NCBI GenBank assembly: GCA_047621345.1
Contig: JBLHLW010000025.1
Span: forward strand, 1-52,169
DNA length: 52,169 bases
Source: Actimicrobium sp047621345
GTDB taxonomy: Bacteria > Pseudomonadota > Gammaproteobacteria > Burkholderiales > Burkholderiaceae_D
Direction: 5' to 3'
In this document: positions 32,692 through 41,429 of the stretch, piece by piece
How positions within the stretch are numbered: the first letter of the stretch is position 1
Layout: the number at the start of each line of letters is the position of its first letter
Position numbers and translations under genes: made by a program
Notes under the pieces: model-generated
Database searches by the model: none
The model's input: the letters and a program-made list of their open reading frames with translations, nothing else
Told to the model about the DNA's origin: nothing

Positions 32692-33593
32692 GCAGCTATC
32701 TGGAAGCCACCGCGCGCGAGCGCATCCAGCGTCTGCTGGATCAGCGGTCGTTCGAGGAATTTTTGCCGCCGTCGCAGCGCATTGTCAGCCCGCATCTGGC
32801 GCAGCTTGATGCTCCGGTCGCGTTCGACGATGGCGTCGTGATCGGGCAGGGCTTGCTGAACGGTCAGCGTGTATTTGCTGCCGCGCAGGAGGGCGGCTTC
32901 ATGGGCGGCGCGGTCGGTGAAGTGCATGGCGCCAAACTGGTTGGCTTGTTGCAGCGCGCCGTAGTCGAGCGGGTGGATGCCGTGATCTTGCTGCTGGAAA
33001 CCGGCGGCGTGCGTTTGCACGAAGCCAATGCCGGCCTGATTGCGGTCTCTGAAGTGATGCGTGCCGTTCTGCAAACGCGCGCGCAAGGCATCCCGGTGAT
33101 TGTGCTTGTCGGTGGTTCCAACGGCTGTTTCGGTGGCATGGGCATTGTCGCGCGCTGCGCTAATTTCATCGTGATGTCCGAAGAGGGACGGCTGGCGATG
33201 TCGGGACCGGAAGTGATCGAAACGGCCAGCGGTGTCGAGGAATTCGACTCGCGCGACCGCGCCTTGGTATGGCGTACCACTGGTGGCAAGCATCGCTATT
33301 TGCTGGGCGATTGCCAGGCCCTTGTGACCGATGACATCGAGGCATTCCGGCAAGCAGCCACCGAGGCGCTACACACGTGCCTTCAGGGTAGTGCAGTGTT
33401 GACGCTCGCTGCGTTGGAAACCGAGCAGACCATGCTGGCGGCGCGGCTGCAGGATTTTGGCACGCAATCGGAGCCAATGGAAATCTGGCGCGGTCTCGGC
33501 ATCGTCAATCCTGAAATCGTACCGATGCTGGAAGCGACGGAATTCACCACGCTGGTCGAGCACAGTGTCGTCGCGCAACAGGGAGTCAAATAA
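32688..33593 (+). CDS. mdcD: Malonate decarboxylase beta subunit
   Basis: A 301-residue carboxyltransferase-fold subunit that with MdcE decarboxylates malonyl-S-ACP to acetyl-S-ACP. The crotonase-like oxyanion region is seen in AAQEGGFMGGAVGEVHGAK and in LVGGSNGCFGGMGIVARC. Start ATGA overlaps mdcC; its own stop overlaps the mdcE start (TAATG), showing translational coupling. Confidence 0.94.
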   Translation: MSSYLEATARERIQRLLDQRSFEEFLPPSQRIVSPHLAQLDAPVAFDDGVVIGQGLLNGQRVFAAAQEGGFMGGAVGEVHGAKLVGLLQRAVVERVDAVILLLETGGVRLHEANAGLIAVSEVMRAVLQTRAQGIPVIVLVGGSNGCFGGMGIVARCANFIVMSEEGRLAMSGPEVIETASGVEEFDSRDRALVWRTTGGKHRYLLGDCQALVTDDIEAFRQAATEALHTCLQGSAVLTLAALETEQTMLAARLQDFGTQSEPMEIWRGLGIVNPEIVPMLEATEFTTLVEHSVVAQQGVK

Positions 33594-34309
33594 TGGAATG
33601 GAAACAACTCGCGGAAGATTTATTTCCTGCCGGTCATACGATCAGCGAGACCGATCATTTCCTGTCTGGCAGCGCAGAAGTGGACGGTCACACCATCGCC
33701 GTGATTGGTACCACCAACCATGCGCCTATCGGCGTCGAGATCGCGCTGGCCCAAGCCCAAGCCGTCCTCAACGTCGTGCGCGAGCACCCGCAGCGCGCGA
33801 TCTTGCTGCTGGTCGATACGCAGGGCCAACGCTTGCGACATCGCGATGAAATGCTCGGCATTAACAGCTACATGGCCCACCTCGGTAAATGCATCGAGCT
33901 GGCGCGTTGCAGCGGTCACAAGGTGATTGCCCTGGTCTACGATCAGGCGTTGTCGGGTGGCTTCATCACCAGCGGCATGATGGCCGATGCCTGTTACGCG
34001 TTACCGGAATCAACGATCCGGGTGATGGGATTGCCTGCGATGGCGCGCATCACCAAGGTCCCGCTGGAGCGCTTGACCGAACTGGCCAAGGACAATCCGG
34101 TTTTTGCGCCGGGCCCGGACAATTACTGGCGCATGGGCGGCATCGAAGCGATCTGGGAAGGCGATCTGGCGACCCAACTGGCCGATGCGTTGCTGGACCC
34201 GAACACCATTGACCAGCGCGCTGCACTTGGCCTTTCACGCGGCGGGCGCAAGCTGTCGCACGTGGTCGTGCAGGAGGTGCTGTCGGGGACGCATGTTCGC
34301 CCGGCATGA
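33593..34309 (+). CDS. mdcE: Malonate decarboxylase gamma subunit
   Basis: A 238-residue partner of MdcD. Blocks ILLLVDTQGQRLRHRDEMLG and ALVYDQALSGGFITSGMMAD (oxyanion-hole glycines) are characteristic, as is VMGLPAMARITKVPLERL. The C-terminal 17 bp overlap the start of mdcG in another frame. Confidence 0.93.
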   Translation: MEWKQLAEDLFPAGHTISETDHFLSGSAEVDGHTIAVIGTTNHAPIGVEIALAQAQAVLNVVREHPQRAILLLVDTQGQRLRHRDEMLGINSYMAHLGKCIELARCSGHKVIALVYDQALSGGFITSGMMADACYALPESTIRVMGLPAMARITKVPLERLTELAKDNPVFAPGPDNYWRMGGIEAIWEGDLATQLADALLDPNTIDQRAALGLSRGGRKLSHVVVQEVLSGTHVRPA

Positions 34310-34964
34310 CCTGATCTGGCTTACTGCGCAAGGTTGGCAAGGTTGCCGTGACAGGTTGGGCGACAAGCTGGGGCCGGCCGGACAGATCGCGCTGGCACGC
34401 TGGCAACAAGCCGACTGGCCGGCCATCGTGCGGCGCGCTGATGTCGACATGGCAGGCGATGAAGTCAGTATTGGCATCGCGTTGCCGCCCGACGCGGAGA
34501 GTGGACACAAGTCGCGCATTGCGTTGTGCGTGCCGGTCGCTGAAGTGCGCTGTGTGCGCAAGCCGCTGGGTGTCGATGCCGTGCTTGTTCGCGCGCCGAC
34601 GCGCTGGCGCACGGCACTGCAATTGCTGGCAGACGATGTCGTCCGTAATAACGTGGCGTTTGGCGTCTATGGTTCGCTGGCACTGCAAACGTTGACGGCC
34701 GAAGCGTATGTCACCGGCACTTCCGATATCGACCTGCTGTTTTCACCGACAACACGCGCGCAGCTGGAGCTTGGTATCGCGTTGCTGCAGCGGCATGCAC
34801 AAGCCTTGCCACTGGATGGCGAAATCCTGTTTCCGTCGGGGCAGGCAGTTGCCTGGAAGGAGTGGGTACTGGCCAGCGGAAACGGGTCGCGCGTGCTGGT
34901 GAAAGATGTCGGCAGCGTACATTTATCCACGATGACGGCGCTGCTGGCGTCATTTTCAGAGTGA
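34293..34964 (+). CDS. mdcG: Phosphoribosyl-dephospho-CoA transferase
   Basis: A 223-residue nucleotidyltransferase-like enzyme loading the prosthetic group onto MdcC. The nucleotidyltransferase signature is visible as GVYGSLALQTLT followed by GTSDIDLLF, with two metal-binding aspartates. ATG 34293 (FARHDLIWL) is the start that opens the conserved N-terminus and overlaps mdcE by 17 bp. Confidence 0.9.
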   Translation: MFARHDLIWLTAQGWQGCRDRLGDKLGPAGQIALARWQQADWPAIVRRADVDMAGDEVSIGIALPPDAESGHKSRIALCVPVAEVRCVRKPLGVDAVLVRAPTRWRTALQLLADDVVRNNVAFGVYGSLALQTLTAEAYVTGTSDIDLLFSPTTRAQLELGIALLQRHAQALPLDGEILFPSGQAVAWKEWVLASGNGSRVLVKDVGSVHLSTMTALLASFSE

Positions 34965-34982
34965 CAGGACGGAGCACATTGC

Positions 34983-35927
34983 ATGCCTGAATCGATCTCG
35001 GTAGTGTCGAAAAATCTGCTTGTCAATCCGGCTTGTTCGCCGTTGCCAGCGTCTTTTAGTGCACAGATAGCCCTGTACGCAGTGCGTAGTTTGTATGCTG
35101 AACTGGCCCTGTACCCGAAGCCGGGTCTGGTCTCGCTGGTCGACAACGGCAGTCATGACGATATGACTGCCGCGACTTTTCACCGTAGTCTCTTTGCGTT
35201 ACGCCACTACTTCATTCGCATTACGGATGCCGGCATGGCCGCTGCGTCATTCAGCACACTGCAGCAGTTGGGTGTCGCCGCCGAAGCGCGCATGCTCCAA
35301 GCCACCGGCGGCATCAATACCCATCGCGGCGCGATCTTCTGCGTCGGCATGTTGTGCGCAGCGATCGGTGCTTGCCGTGCGCGCCATGTCGCGCTGTCGG
35401 CCGAGACGATCCGCGTCACCTTGCGTGCGCAGTGGGGCGAGGCGCTGGCCGCTCACACTCACGTTGTCGTCACGCATCCGAGCAGCCCGCCGTCGCACGG
35501 CATACAGGCGGCGACGCAACATGCGGCCAGCGGTGCCAGAGAAGAGGCTGCGCTCGGTCTGCCATCGGTATTCGAGGTGGCATTGCCGGCACTGCAGCGC
35601 ACGCTGGCAGCAGGACGCAGTCTCCACTGCGCACAGGTCGATGCTTTTTTTTCGTTGATGGCGCACATCAGCGATACCAATGTCGTCCACCGTGGCGGGA
35701 TGGCAGGCGCCGCGACGGTCAAGCAGTTGGCGCTGGATTTTCTGGCACGTGGCGGCAGTGCCTATCCGCACTGGAAAGACCATGCGCTGGCCTGTCATCA
35801 GACATTGGTCCGGCTACGCCTGTCGCCCGGTGGCGCAGCCGATCTGCTGGCGGCAACGTGTCTGGTACATGCGGTGACATCACCTTGGCCGCTGTCTGAG
35901 CGCCGTCCATCGGAAAGCCAGCAATGA
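34983..35927 (+). CDS. mdcB: Triphosphoribosyl-dephospho-CoA synthase
   Basis: A 314-residue enzyme making the prosthetic-group precursor 2'-(5''-triphosphoribosyl)-3'-dephospho-CoA from ATP and dephospho-CoA (CitG/MdcB family). Landmarks are LYPKPGLVSLVDNGSHDDM, ATGGINTHRGAIFCVGML and SDTNVVHRGGMAGA. Its stop overlaps the mdcH start (ATGA). Confidence 0.93.
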   Translation: MPESISVVSKNLLVNPACSPLPASFSAQIALYAVRSLYAELALYPKPGLVSLVDNGSHDDMTAATFHRSLFALRHYFIRITDAGMAAASFSTLQQLGVAAEARMLQATGGINTHRGAIFCVGMLCAAIGACRARHVALSAETIRVTLRAQWGEALAAHTHVVVTHPSSPPSHGIQAATQHAASGAREEAALGLPSVFEVALPALQRTLAAGRSLHCAQVDAFFSLMAHISDTNVVHRGGMAGAATVKQLALDFLARGGSAYPHWKDHALACHQTLVRLRLSPGGAADLLAATCLVHAVTSPWPLSERRPSESQQ

Positions 35928-36856
35928 GGCAACGTCTCGCCATCTTGTGTCCCGGTCAGGGCGCGCAACATCCCCAACTATTCGATCTGGCCAATTCGGA
36001 TGCCCGCGTCGCAAGTCTGCTCGCGCAATGGCCGCTGGCAGCCGCTTGCGGCGTATCGCTCTCGACCGCACTGAGTGATCCGGCCTTGCTGTATGCCAAC
36101 CGGATCGCGCAACCTCTGATCGTTGCGTCTGCGCTGGCCGTATGGGAGGCCATCAAATCGAGCATCCCTGCGCCAACGCTGGTGGCGGGCTACAGCATCG
36201 GCGAGCTCAGCGCCTACGGTATCGCCGGCGCACTGCCGGCCGATACGTTGATCGGGCTGGCGGCACTACGTGCGCGTGCGATGGATGCCTGTACCGATCC
36301 GTCTGCCCGGCAATCGCTGCTGGCTGTTTCCGGTCTGACTGCTCCGGCAGTGCACGCCTTGCTGGAACAGCACCGGTTGGCAATCGCGATCCAGAATGGC
36401 GATGACAGTCTGATCGTTGGCGGCTTGAGCGACGACCTGCGCGCCGCCGAAACCGGCTTGCAACAACTGGGCGCGCAACTGACGCCGATTCAGGTCGAAG
36501 TGGCCTCGCATACCCGCCTGATGCGGGACGCGGTGGCACCGTTTAGCGAAGCGCTGCAGCAGTGCCAGTTCGCGCCTTTCAAGATGCCGGTACTAGCGGG
36601 TATTTCTGCAGTCCCGGTGTCCAATAAAGAGTCTGCGGTGTCACTGCTGTCGCGCCAGATCGCCGAGACAATTCGTTGGGATCACTGCATGGACGCCGTT
36701 GCCGAAGCCGGCATCACGGTCGCGCTGGAACTCGGCCCTGGCGGCGCACTGTCACGCATGCTGCGGGCAAGACATCCGGCCATCGAATGCCGCTCGGTCG
36801 TCGATTTTCGTACGCTGGCAGGCATCGTCAAATGGCTGGAGCGGCAGTGCAATTGA
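35924..36856 (+). CDS. mdcH: Malonyl-CoA:ACP transacylase of malonate decarboxylase
   Basis: A 310-residue FabD-like transferase that primes the carrier protein with malonyl. The nucleophile is Ser91 in GYSIGELSAYG; the start LCPGQGAQ and the later VEVASHTRLM (catalytic His) complete the active site. It ends the mdcACDEGBH set; the gene order is that of Acinetobacter and Pseudomonas, but the MdcLM/MdcF transporter is replaced by TRAP. Confidence 0.93.
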   Translation: MRQRLAILCPGQGAQHPQLFDLANSDARVASLLAQWPLAAACGVSLSTALSDPALLYANRIAQPLIVASALAVWEAIKSSIPAPTLVAGYSIGELSAYGIAGALPADTLIGLAALRARAMDACTDPSARQSLLAVSGLTAPAVHALLEQHRLAIAIQNGDDSLIVGGLSDDLRAAETGLQQLGAQLTPIQVEVASHTRLMRDAVAPFSEALQQCQFAPFKMPVLAGISAVPVSNKESAVSLLSRQIAETIRWDHCMDAVAEAGITVALELGPGGALSRMLRARHPAIECRSVVDFRTLAGIVKWLERQCN

Positions 36857-36869
36857 AAGGATCAACGCG

Positions 36870-36908
36870 ATGGGGGCGTTCTCTTCAGGATTCATCCAGT
36901 GCGCTTAA
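36870..36908 (+). CDS. Possible 12-codon ORF after mdcH
   Basis: ATG at 36870 has AAAGG about eight bases upstream and codes for MGAFSSGFIQCA before a TAA. It could be the truncated start of a former next operon gene or nothing at all. No family can be assigned. Confidence 0.25.
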   Translation: MGAFSSGFIQCA

Positions 36909-37033
36909 CGCAGTCGCGACAGCGAAAACCCATCAGTGCCACGCAGATTTTCATTCGCCAATGTTGCCGGCAAGACCGGGCCCTTAGATTGGCGACTTTT
37001 TTGCGATCGATCTTACTGATCGTCAACGACACG

Positions 37034-37306
37034 TCACCGATGTCGTACTTTGGCGAGCATGGCCGTGCGCAAGATCGCGTTGAGGCGGCCTTGATACCCT
37101 TTGCCTTCACTCTTGAGCCATTCCAGAACATCGACATCGATACGCACCGTCAACTGCTGTTTCAACGGACGATAAAACTGCCCGCGCACCGCGTCGTGCC
37201 AGTCCTGCTCTGTCGTTGGTGGAAGGTCAGAAAAATCGATCTCGCTTTCCGGTTTGGCTGCAAGTGCTGCCAGTTCCTTGCGCAGTGTTTCAGAATCCTT
37301 GCTCAT
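37034..37306 (-). CDS. brnA: BrnA-family antitoxin
   Basis: A 90-residue antitoxin that binds and neutralises BrnT and represses the pair. The C-terminal ribbon-helix-helix segment is typical (QQLTVRIDVDVLEWLKSEG, then GYQGRLNAILR). The linker DWHDAVRGQFYRPLKQ is the family toxin-contact region. The ATG at 37306 overlaps the toxin gene by 17 bp; order toxin first is the norm for brnTA. Confidence 0.85.
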   Translation of the reverse strand: MSKDSETLRKELAALAAKPESEIDFSDLPPTTEQDWHDAVRGQFYRPLKQQLTVRIDVDVLEWLKSEGKGYQGRLNAILRTAMLAKVRHR

Positions 37307-37574
37307 AGATTTTCCGTTCCAGTTTGGTTGCCCGGCGTGCTGAAATCAGGCGAATGTGTTCCGTCCCATCATCGGTGTCGTGCCAGGTGTGTGCCACTAA
37401 AAGCAATATCACCCCACCTACCAATCCGATGGTCTGCCACCGTTGCTCGCCGTGTTCGACACGATCCTGCCGGGTAAGGTGCAATGAATCGTCAAATACA
37501 TGCTGCGCAGTTTCAAAGCTGACACCGTGCTTGTTTTGATTGGTCGCATTCTTGGTCTCGTCCCAGGAAAACAA
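37290..37574 (-). CDS. brnT: BrnT-family RNase toxin
   Basis: A 94-residue RelE-fold ribonuclease toxin. The signature WDETKNATNQNKHGVSFETA at residues 4-23 and the closing HIRLISARRATKLERKIYE are the BrnT hallmarks. The start is TTG at 37574, supported by AAGGAG seven bases upstream; the rare start may limit toxin dose. Located downstream of the mdc operon on the opposite strand, next to a truncated nuclease gene. Confidence 0.85.
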   Translation of the reverse strand: MFSWDETKNATNQNKHGVSFETAQHVFDDSLHLTRQDRVEHGEQRWQTIGLVGGVILLLVAHTWHDTDDGTEHIRLISARRATKLERKIYEQGF

Positions 37575-37624
37575 TCGCGCACTCCTTTGTAGTTACAGTA
37601 TTGTAGTTTTAAATGACGTTGGAC

Positions 37625-38047
37625 TCAACGAAAAAACCTTGCGGATCCTTGCCGATGATAGTGTCGGACGTAGGCAGACCACGGCAGTGGAAGTTGTGAA
37701 GAGAAATTTTGCAAGCTGACAGATTTGCCAGACACTGTCTGGCGAATTGCATCCTGCGGCCAGCCCAGATAAAAAGACCGCATCTGCTGCAGGTTCTGCC
37801 TGCTAAAACCGCGTCCAAAGCGGGCCGTGAGATCAATGGCCAATCGCTCGATCAGTCCTTCACCGTAGGCCGCCCGGTCCTGACCGCCCTGGTTCGACTC
37901 GACGATCCGCCGCCCAATTTCCCAGTAGGTTGCCGTCATCACTGTATTGACGCTTCGCGCAACAGTGCGACGTGCCGCATCAAGCAGTGAAACGATTTCT
38001 AAATGCACTGCGTTGTAGTCAGGCACCGCCGGGACAAAGTTACTCAT
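37625..38047 (-). pseudogene. DUF1016 (YhcG-type) nuclease gene, truncated
   Basis: The first 125 residues are a good DUF1016 N-terminal domain (TYWEIGRRIVESNQGGQDRA, YGEGLIERLA, FGRGFSRQNLQQMRSFYL). After LPLPWSAYVR the sequence departs from the family and stops at 37625. The C-terminal PDDEXK nuclease domain, about 200 residues, is absent. Such proteins are often linked to restriction or defence loci. Likely a deletion remnant; the junction lies near 37650. Confidence 0.7.
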
Positions 38048-38133
38048 CGTATTACCTCGTCAAGCAAAGTCGCGATCCGGTTTTCCATCGTCAGTTCTGC
38101 CAGTGATGCGCCTGTTTCCATTTGTTCACCCAT
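38044..38133 (-). CDS. 29-residue ORF before DUF1016
   Basis: ATG at 38133, product beginning MGEQMETGASLAELTMENRI, stop TGA overlapping the DUF1016 start by four bases (ATGA). The overlap suggests translational coupling. GGAG lies about six bases upstream. It may be a leader or the end of a lost neighbour; no family recognised. Confidence 0.35.
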   Translation of the reverse strand: MGEQMETGASLAELTMENRIATLLDEVIR

Positions 38134-38397
38134 GCGATTCTCCAACTGTGATTTGCCCAAAACAGGCTAACCAGAGTGGCCGAGCAAATCAACCAGACCG
38201 CGCATGCAACAGACAGTTTTTCGCCAGTTTGCTCGTGCTAGTACCAATCATGGAATGCCGATAACCAAAAAATGAACGCATGGTGATTCTGGAAAACAGG
38301 TCGTGAAAGGGTGTGCTCACTGTCGTTTCGCAGCGGCCTGATAGCAACCTTGCTCGGTCGAAAGCCCGCATTCCGGTGTGCTGTACAATCCCGTCCC

Positions 38398-38748
38398 ATG
38401 ACGCGCCTCCTGCTTATTTTCCTGCTGACTATGCTGCCACTCCAAATGACTTGGGCTGTAGCAGCGGTGTACTGCGTGCATGAAAGCAGCGTGTCTGTAA
38501 AGCATATTGGTCACCACGAGCACGACCACGAAGCGAGCAACGAAGACAAGTCGGCATCGACGTCATTGCTCGCCGCCGATGCTGATTGCGGCGTGTGCCA
38601 GCTAGGCCATGTCGGCGTTCCCCATATCCCTCCTGATACGATGCCGGTCAATGCGCTTGCGCCCGACTATGCGCGTGGCAATACCGATCTGCTCTCTTCT
38701 GTTCGTCCCGAACGCCCCGAGCGTCCCAAATGGGCACCTGCCGTCTGA
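38398..38748 (+). CDS. czcI: CzcI-like periplasmic metal-efflux accessory protein
   Basis: A 116-residue exported protein with a signal peptide (LLLIFLLTMLPLQMTWAVAA). A His-rich stretch follows (HIGHHEHDHEAS, residues 40-52) together with a Cys pair in DCGVCQLGH, all fitting metal binding. CzcI in Cupriavidus precedes czcCBA and modulates its expression. ATG 38398 lies only nine bases after a TACAAT (38384-38389), so the mRNA may be nearly leaderless, or the promoter is elsewhere. Followed by czcC after 100 bp. Confidence 0.8.
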   Translation: MTRLLLIFLLTMLPLQMTWAVAAVYCVHESSVSVKHIGHHEHDHEASNEDKSASTSLLAADADCGVCQLGHVGVPHIPPDTMPVNALAPDYARGNTDLLSSVRPERPERPKWAPAV

Positions 38749-38819
38749 TCCGGCAGGTCGCTTCCGCTTTTCTTTTCTGCTCTCTGTTCTTAGGTAGACC
38801 CTAGCGCGTCTTGCCGGAT
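38736..38819 (+). promoter_or_regulatory. Hairpin region between czcI and czcC
   Basis: ACCTGCCG (38736-38743) pairs with CGGCAGGT (38751-38758), spanning the czcI stop codon, with a pyrimidine-rich tract after it. ATCCGGCA (38748-38755) could instead pair with TGCCGGAT (38812-38819), which lies about 30 bp before czcC. This is an attenuator-like layout, not proven. Confidence 0.45.
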
Positions 38820-38848
38820 TCCCCTGTTTGTTTCACTTGGAGAATTCG

Positions 38849-40150
38849 ATGCAAAAACTGTTCTTGCCGCTTGTCTTGGCGGTGTCTGTGCACGTCCCTG
38901 TCTGGGCCCAAACGTCCTTCTTCAACGAGGAGCGATCCGGCACAGCCATCTCTTTGGCCGAACCTAGCGGGCCCCTCACGCTGACCGCTGCGCTGGCACT
39001 CGCTGCCAGCGCCAATCCCGACATCGCCGTTGCCTCTCGCGAAATTGAAGCCATGGCGGGTGCCGTGCAACAGGCCGCTACGCGACCCAATCCTGAATTG
39101 TCAGCCAGCCTGGAAGATACCCGGCAGGCCACCCGTACCACGACCCTGCAACTGAATCAGCCGATCGAACTCGGCGGTAAGCGCCTGGCGCGCATGACGG
39201 CGGCAGAGCGCAATCGTGATGCGGCAGTGGCCGATCTGGCTATCGCACGGTCCGCTTTGCGCGCCACGGTGATGACGGCTTTTTATGACGTACTGACTGC
39301 GCAGGAACGGCATCAGCTGGCGCTGGCCTCGGTCGAACTGGCCCAGCGCGCCACCAGCGTTGCCGCCAAACGGGTAGTCGCCGGCAAGGCCTCGCCGGTC
39401 GATGAAACCAGGGCGCGCGTGGCGCAAGCCAGTGTCCACATCGAACTCGCGCAAGCCGCGAGTGCGCTGTCGATGACACGCCAACGCCTTGCCGCTACGT
39501 GGGGAAAGTCGCGGGCGCGTTTCGAGCGGGTCGACGGTGCACTCGCGGTCTTGCCGCCGCTGCCGTCACTCGACGTGTTACTGCAACGCTTGCAGCAATC
39601 GCCCGGCCTCGCCCGTTCTCGTCTGGAAGTGCGGCGCCGTCAGGCACTGACGCAAGTCGAACGTGCACGTCAGGTGCCGGATCTGACGGTGAGCATCGGT
39701 GCCAAACGTGACGAACAGCTGGGTCGCAATCAAGCCATTTTTGGCGTGTCGATTCCGCTGCCGCTGTTCGATCGCAATCAGGGCAATTTGCTTGAATCGC
39801 TGCGGCGCACCGACAAGGCCCGCGATGCATTGACAGCGAGCGAAATCGACAGCGCCAGCGAACTCGCGCAGGCCCACGAACAACTCGATACCGCCCGTCA
39901 GCAAGCCCAACTGTTGCAGCAGCAAATCGTACCGGGAGCCCAAAGCGCCTACGACGCGGCGACCACCGGCTTTGCTTTCGGCAAATTCAGTTTTCTCGAT
40001 GTGCTCGATGCGCAGCGCACGTTATTGCACGCCAAATCCCAGACATTGCAGACACTGGCCAGCGCCCATCGGGCGGCCGCCGACATCGAACGCCTGGTTG
40101 GCAGCGATGTCGCCAACGCGTCCGATGTGTCCCTCATTAGCCAGCCTTAG
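38849..40150 (+). CDS. czcC: CzcC-type outer-membrane efflux protein
   Basis: A 433-residue TolC-like channel protein with a signal peptide (VLAVSVHVPVWAQ). Two OEP repeats cover about 45-225 and 240-430, with long coiled-coil helices rich in Ala, Glu and Arg. It is the exit duct of the CzcCBA tripartite pump. ATG 38849 has TGGAG six bases upstream and opens a normal signal peptide; the slightly longer frame does not. Confidence 0.88.
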   Translation: MQKLFLPLVLAVSVHVPVWAQTSFFNEERSGTAISLAEPSGPLTLTAALALAASANPDIAVASREIEAMAGAVQQAATRPNPELSASLEDTRQATRTTTLQLNQPIELGGKRLARMTAAERNRDAAVADLAIARSALRATVMTAFYDVLTAQERHQLALASVELAQRATSVAAKRVVAGKASPVDETRARVAQASVHIELAQAASALSMTRQRLAATWGKSRARFERVDGALAVLPPLPSLDVLLQRLQQSPGLARSRLEVRRRQALTQVERARQVPDLTVSIGAKRDEQLGRNQAIFGVSIPLPLFDRNQGNLLESLRRTDKARDALTASEIDSASELAQAHEQLDTARQQAQLLQQQIVPGAQSAYDAATTGFAFGKFSFLDVLDAQRTLLHAKSQTLQTLASAHRAAADIERLVGSDVANASDVSLISQP

Positions 40151-40158
40151 GAATCACC

Positions 40159-41388
40159 ATGACAGTCAATCTCAACAAAAAACAAGGCATCGCCATCCTG
40201 ATGGTTCTTGCCATTGGCGCACTGCTGGCTTTCCTGATTCTGGGTCTCAACAGCAGCGCCGTGAGCGCCGAGGCCCACGACAACCACGACACGGACAGTC
40301 ACGCTGAAGCCGGTGGTCACGATGACGACAAGGCGCAGGAAGAATCAGGCCATGACGAAGCCCGCGTGACAATGAGCGACCAGCAAATGAAACAGAACGG
40401 CGTCGCGCTGGGCACGGCGGGACCGGTGCGACTCAATAGCACGCTGCAATTGATCGGTGAAATTCACGTCAATGAAGACCGCATGGTGCACATCGTGCCG
40501 CGTCTGAGCGGCCTCGTCGAATCGGTCGCTGCGAACGCCGGCGATCAGGTCCGCAAAGGTCAGATACTGGCCGTAATTTTTAGTCATGCGCTGGCAGACC
40601 AGCGCACTGAATCGATCGCAGCGCAACAGCGGCTGGCGCTGGCACGCACGACTTTCGCGCGCGAGAAAACCTTGTGGGAAGAAAAAATCTCGGCGGAGCA
40701 GGACTATCTGCAAGCCCGCAATGCATTGCAGGAAGCCGAAATCGCCGCCCAAAGTACACGCCAAAAACTCTCCTCGCTCGGCGTGACCGCGAGCACCGGC
40801 GGCAACCTGACACGGTACGAGATCCGCTCCCCGATCGACGGTACCGTGACCGACAAGCGCATCGCCATCGGTGCCTCGCTCAAAGACGACACAACGATTT
40901 TCATCGTCGCCGATTTGTCGACCGTCTGGGCCGATATCGCCGTGCCGGCGAAAAACCTCAATGCCGTCAGCACCGGCCAGCAAGCAACCGTCAAGGCGAT
41001 TGCCTTCGACCATGACGCGACCGGCACGTTGTCGTATGTCGGCGCGCTGGTGGGTACACAAACCCGCACGGCGACCGCGCGCATTGTCTTGCCGAACCCG
41101 AAAGGAGTGTGGCGTCCGGGCTTGCCTGTGACGGTCAATCTGGTGTCGGGATCGGTCGACGTGGCCATTGCGGTGCCGGTGGAGGCGATCCAGACCATCA
41201 ATGAGGTACCGACGGTGTTTGGACGAGAGGGCGACAGTTTCGCAGCGCGACCGCTGACGCTGGGACGCAGTGATGGCGTGTTCACCGAGGTGCTCGATGG
41301 CTTGCGTGCCGGCGAGCAGATCGCTGCCCGCAACAGCTTCCTGATCAAGGCCGACCTCGGCAAATCGGGTGCCAGCCATGCGCACTGA
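40159..41388 (+). CDS. czcB: CzcB-type membrane fusion protein
   Basis: A 409-residue periplasmic adaptor anchored by residues 12-32. A His/Asp-rich stretch (about 36-68; AHDNHDTDSHAEAGGHDDD and GHDEA) is typical of zinc/cobalt/cadmium CzcB proteins and binds metal. Next come the lipoyl-like and helical-hairpin domains, then a beta-barrel (GTVTDKRIAIGASLKDDTTI). Lies 8 bp after czcC and 41 bp before czcA. Confidence 0.9.
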   Translation: MTVNLNKKQGIAILMVLAIGALLAFLILGLNSSAVSAEAHDNHDTDSHAEAGGHDDDKAQEESGHDEARVTMSDQQMKQNGVALGTAGPVRLNSTLQLIGEIHVNEDRMVHIVPRLSGLVESVAANAGDQVRKGQILAVIFSHALADQRTESIAAQQRLALARTTFAREKTLWEEKISAEQDYLQARNALQEAEIAAQSTRQKLSSLGVTASTGGNLTRYEIRSPIDGTVTDKRIAIGASLKDDTTIFIVADLSTVWADIAVPAKNLNAVSTGQQATVKAIAFDHDATGTLSYVGALVGTQTRTATARIVLPNPKGVWRPGLPVTVNLVSGSVDVAIAVPVEAIQTINEVPTVFGREGDSFAARPLTLGRSDGVFTEVLDGLRAGEQIAARNSFLIKADLGKSGASHAH

Positions 41389-41429
41389 TCAACCCTCTGC
41401 CACGCAGCCTCCCTTCGAAAGCGCGCACC

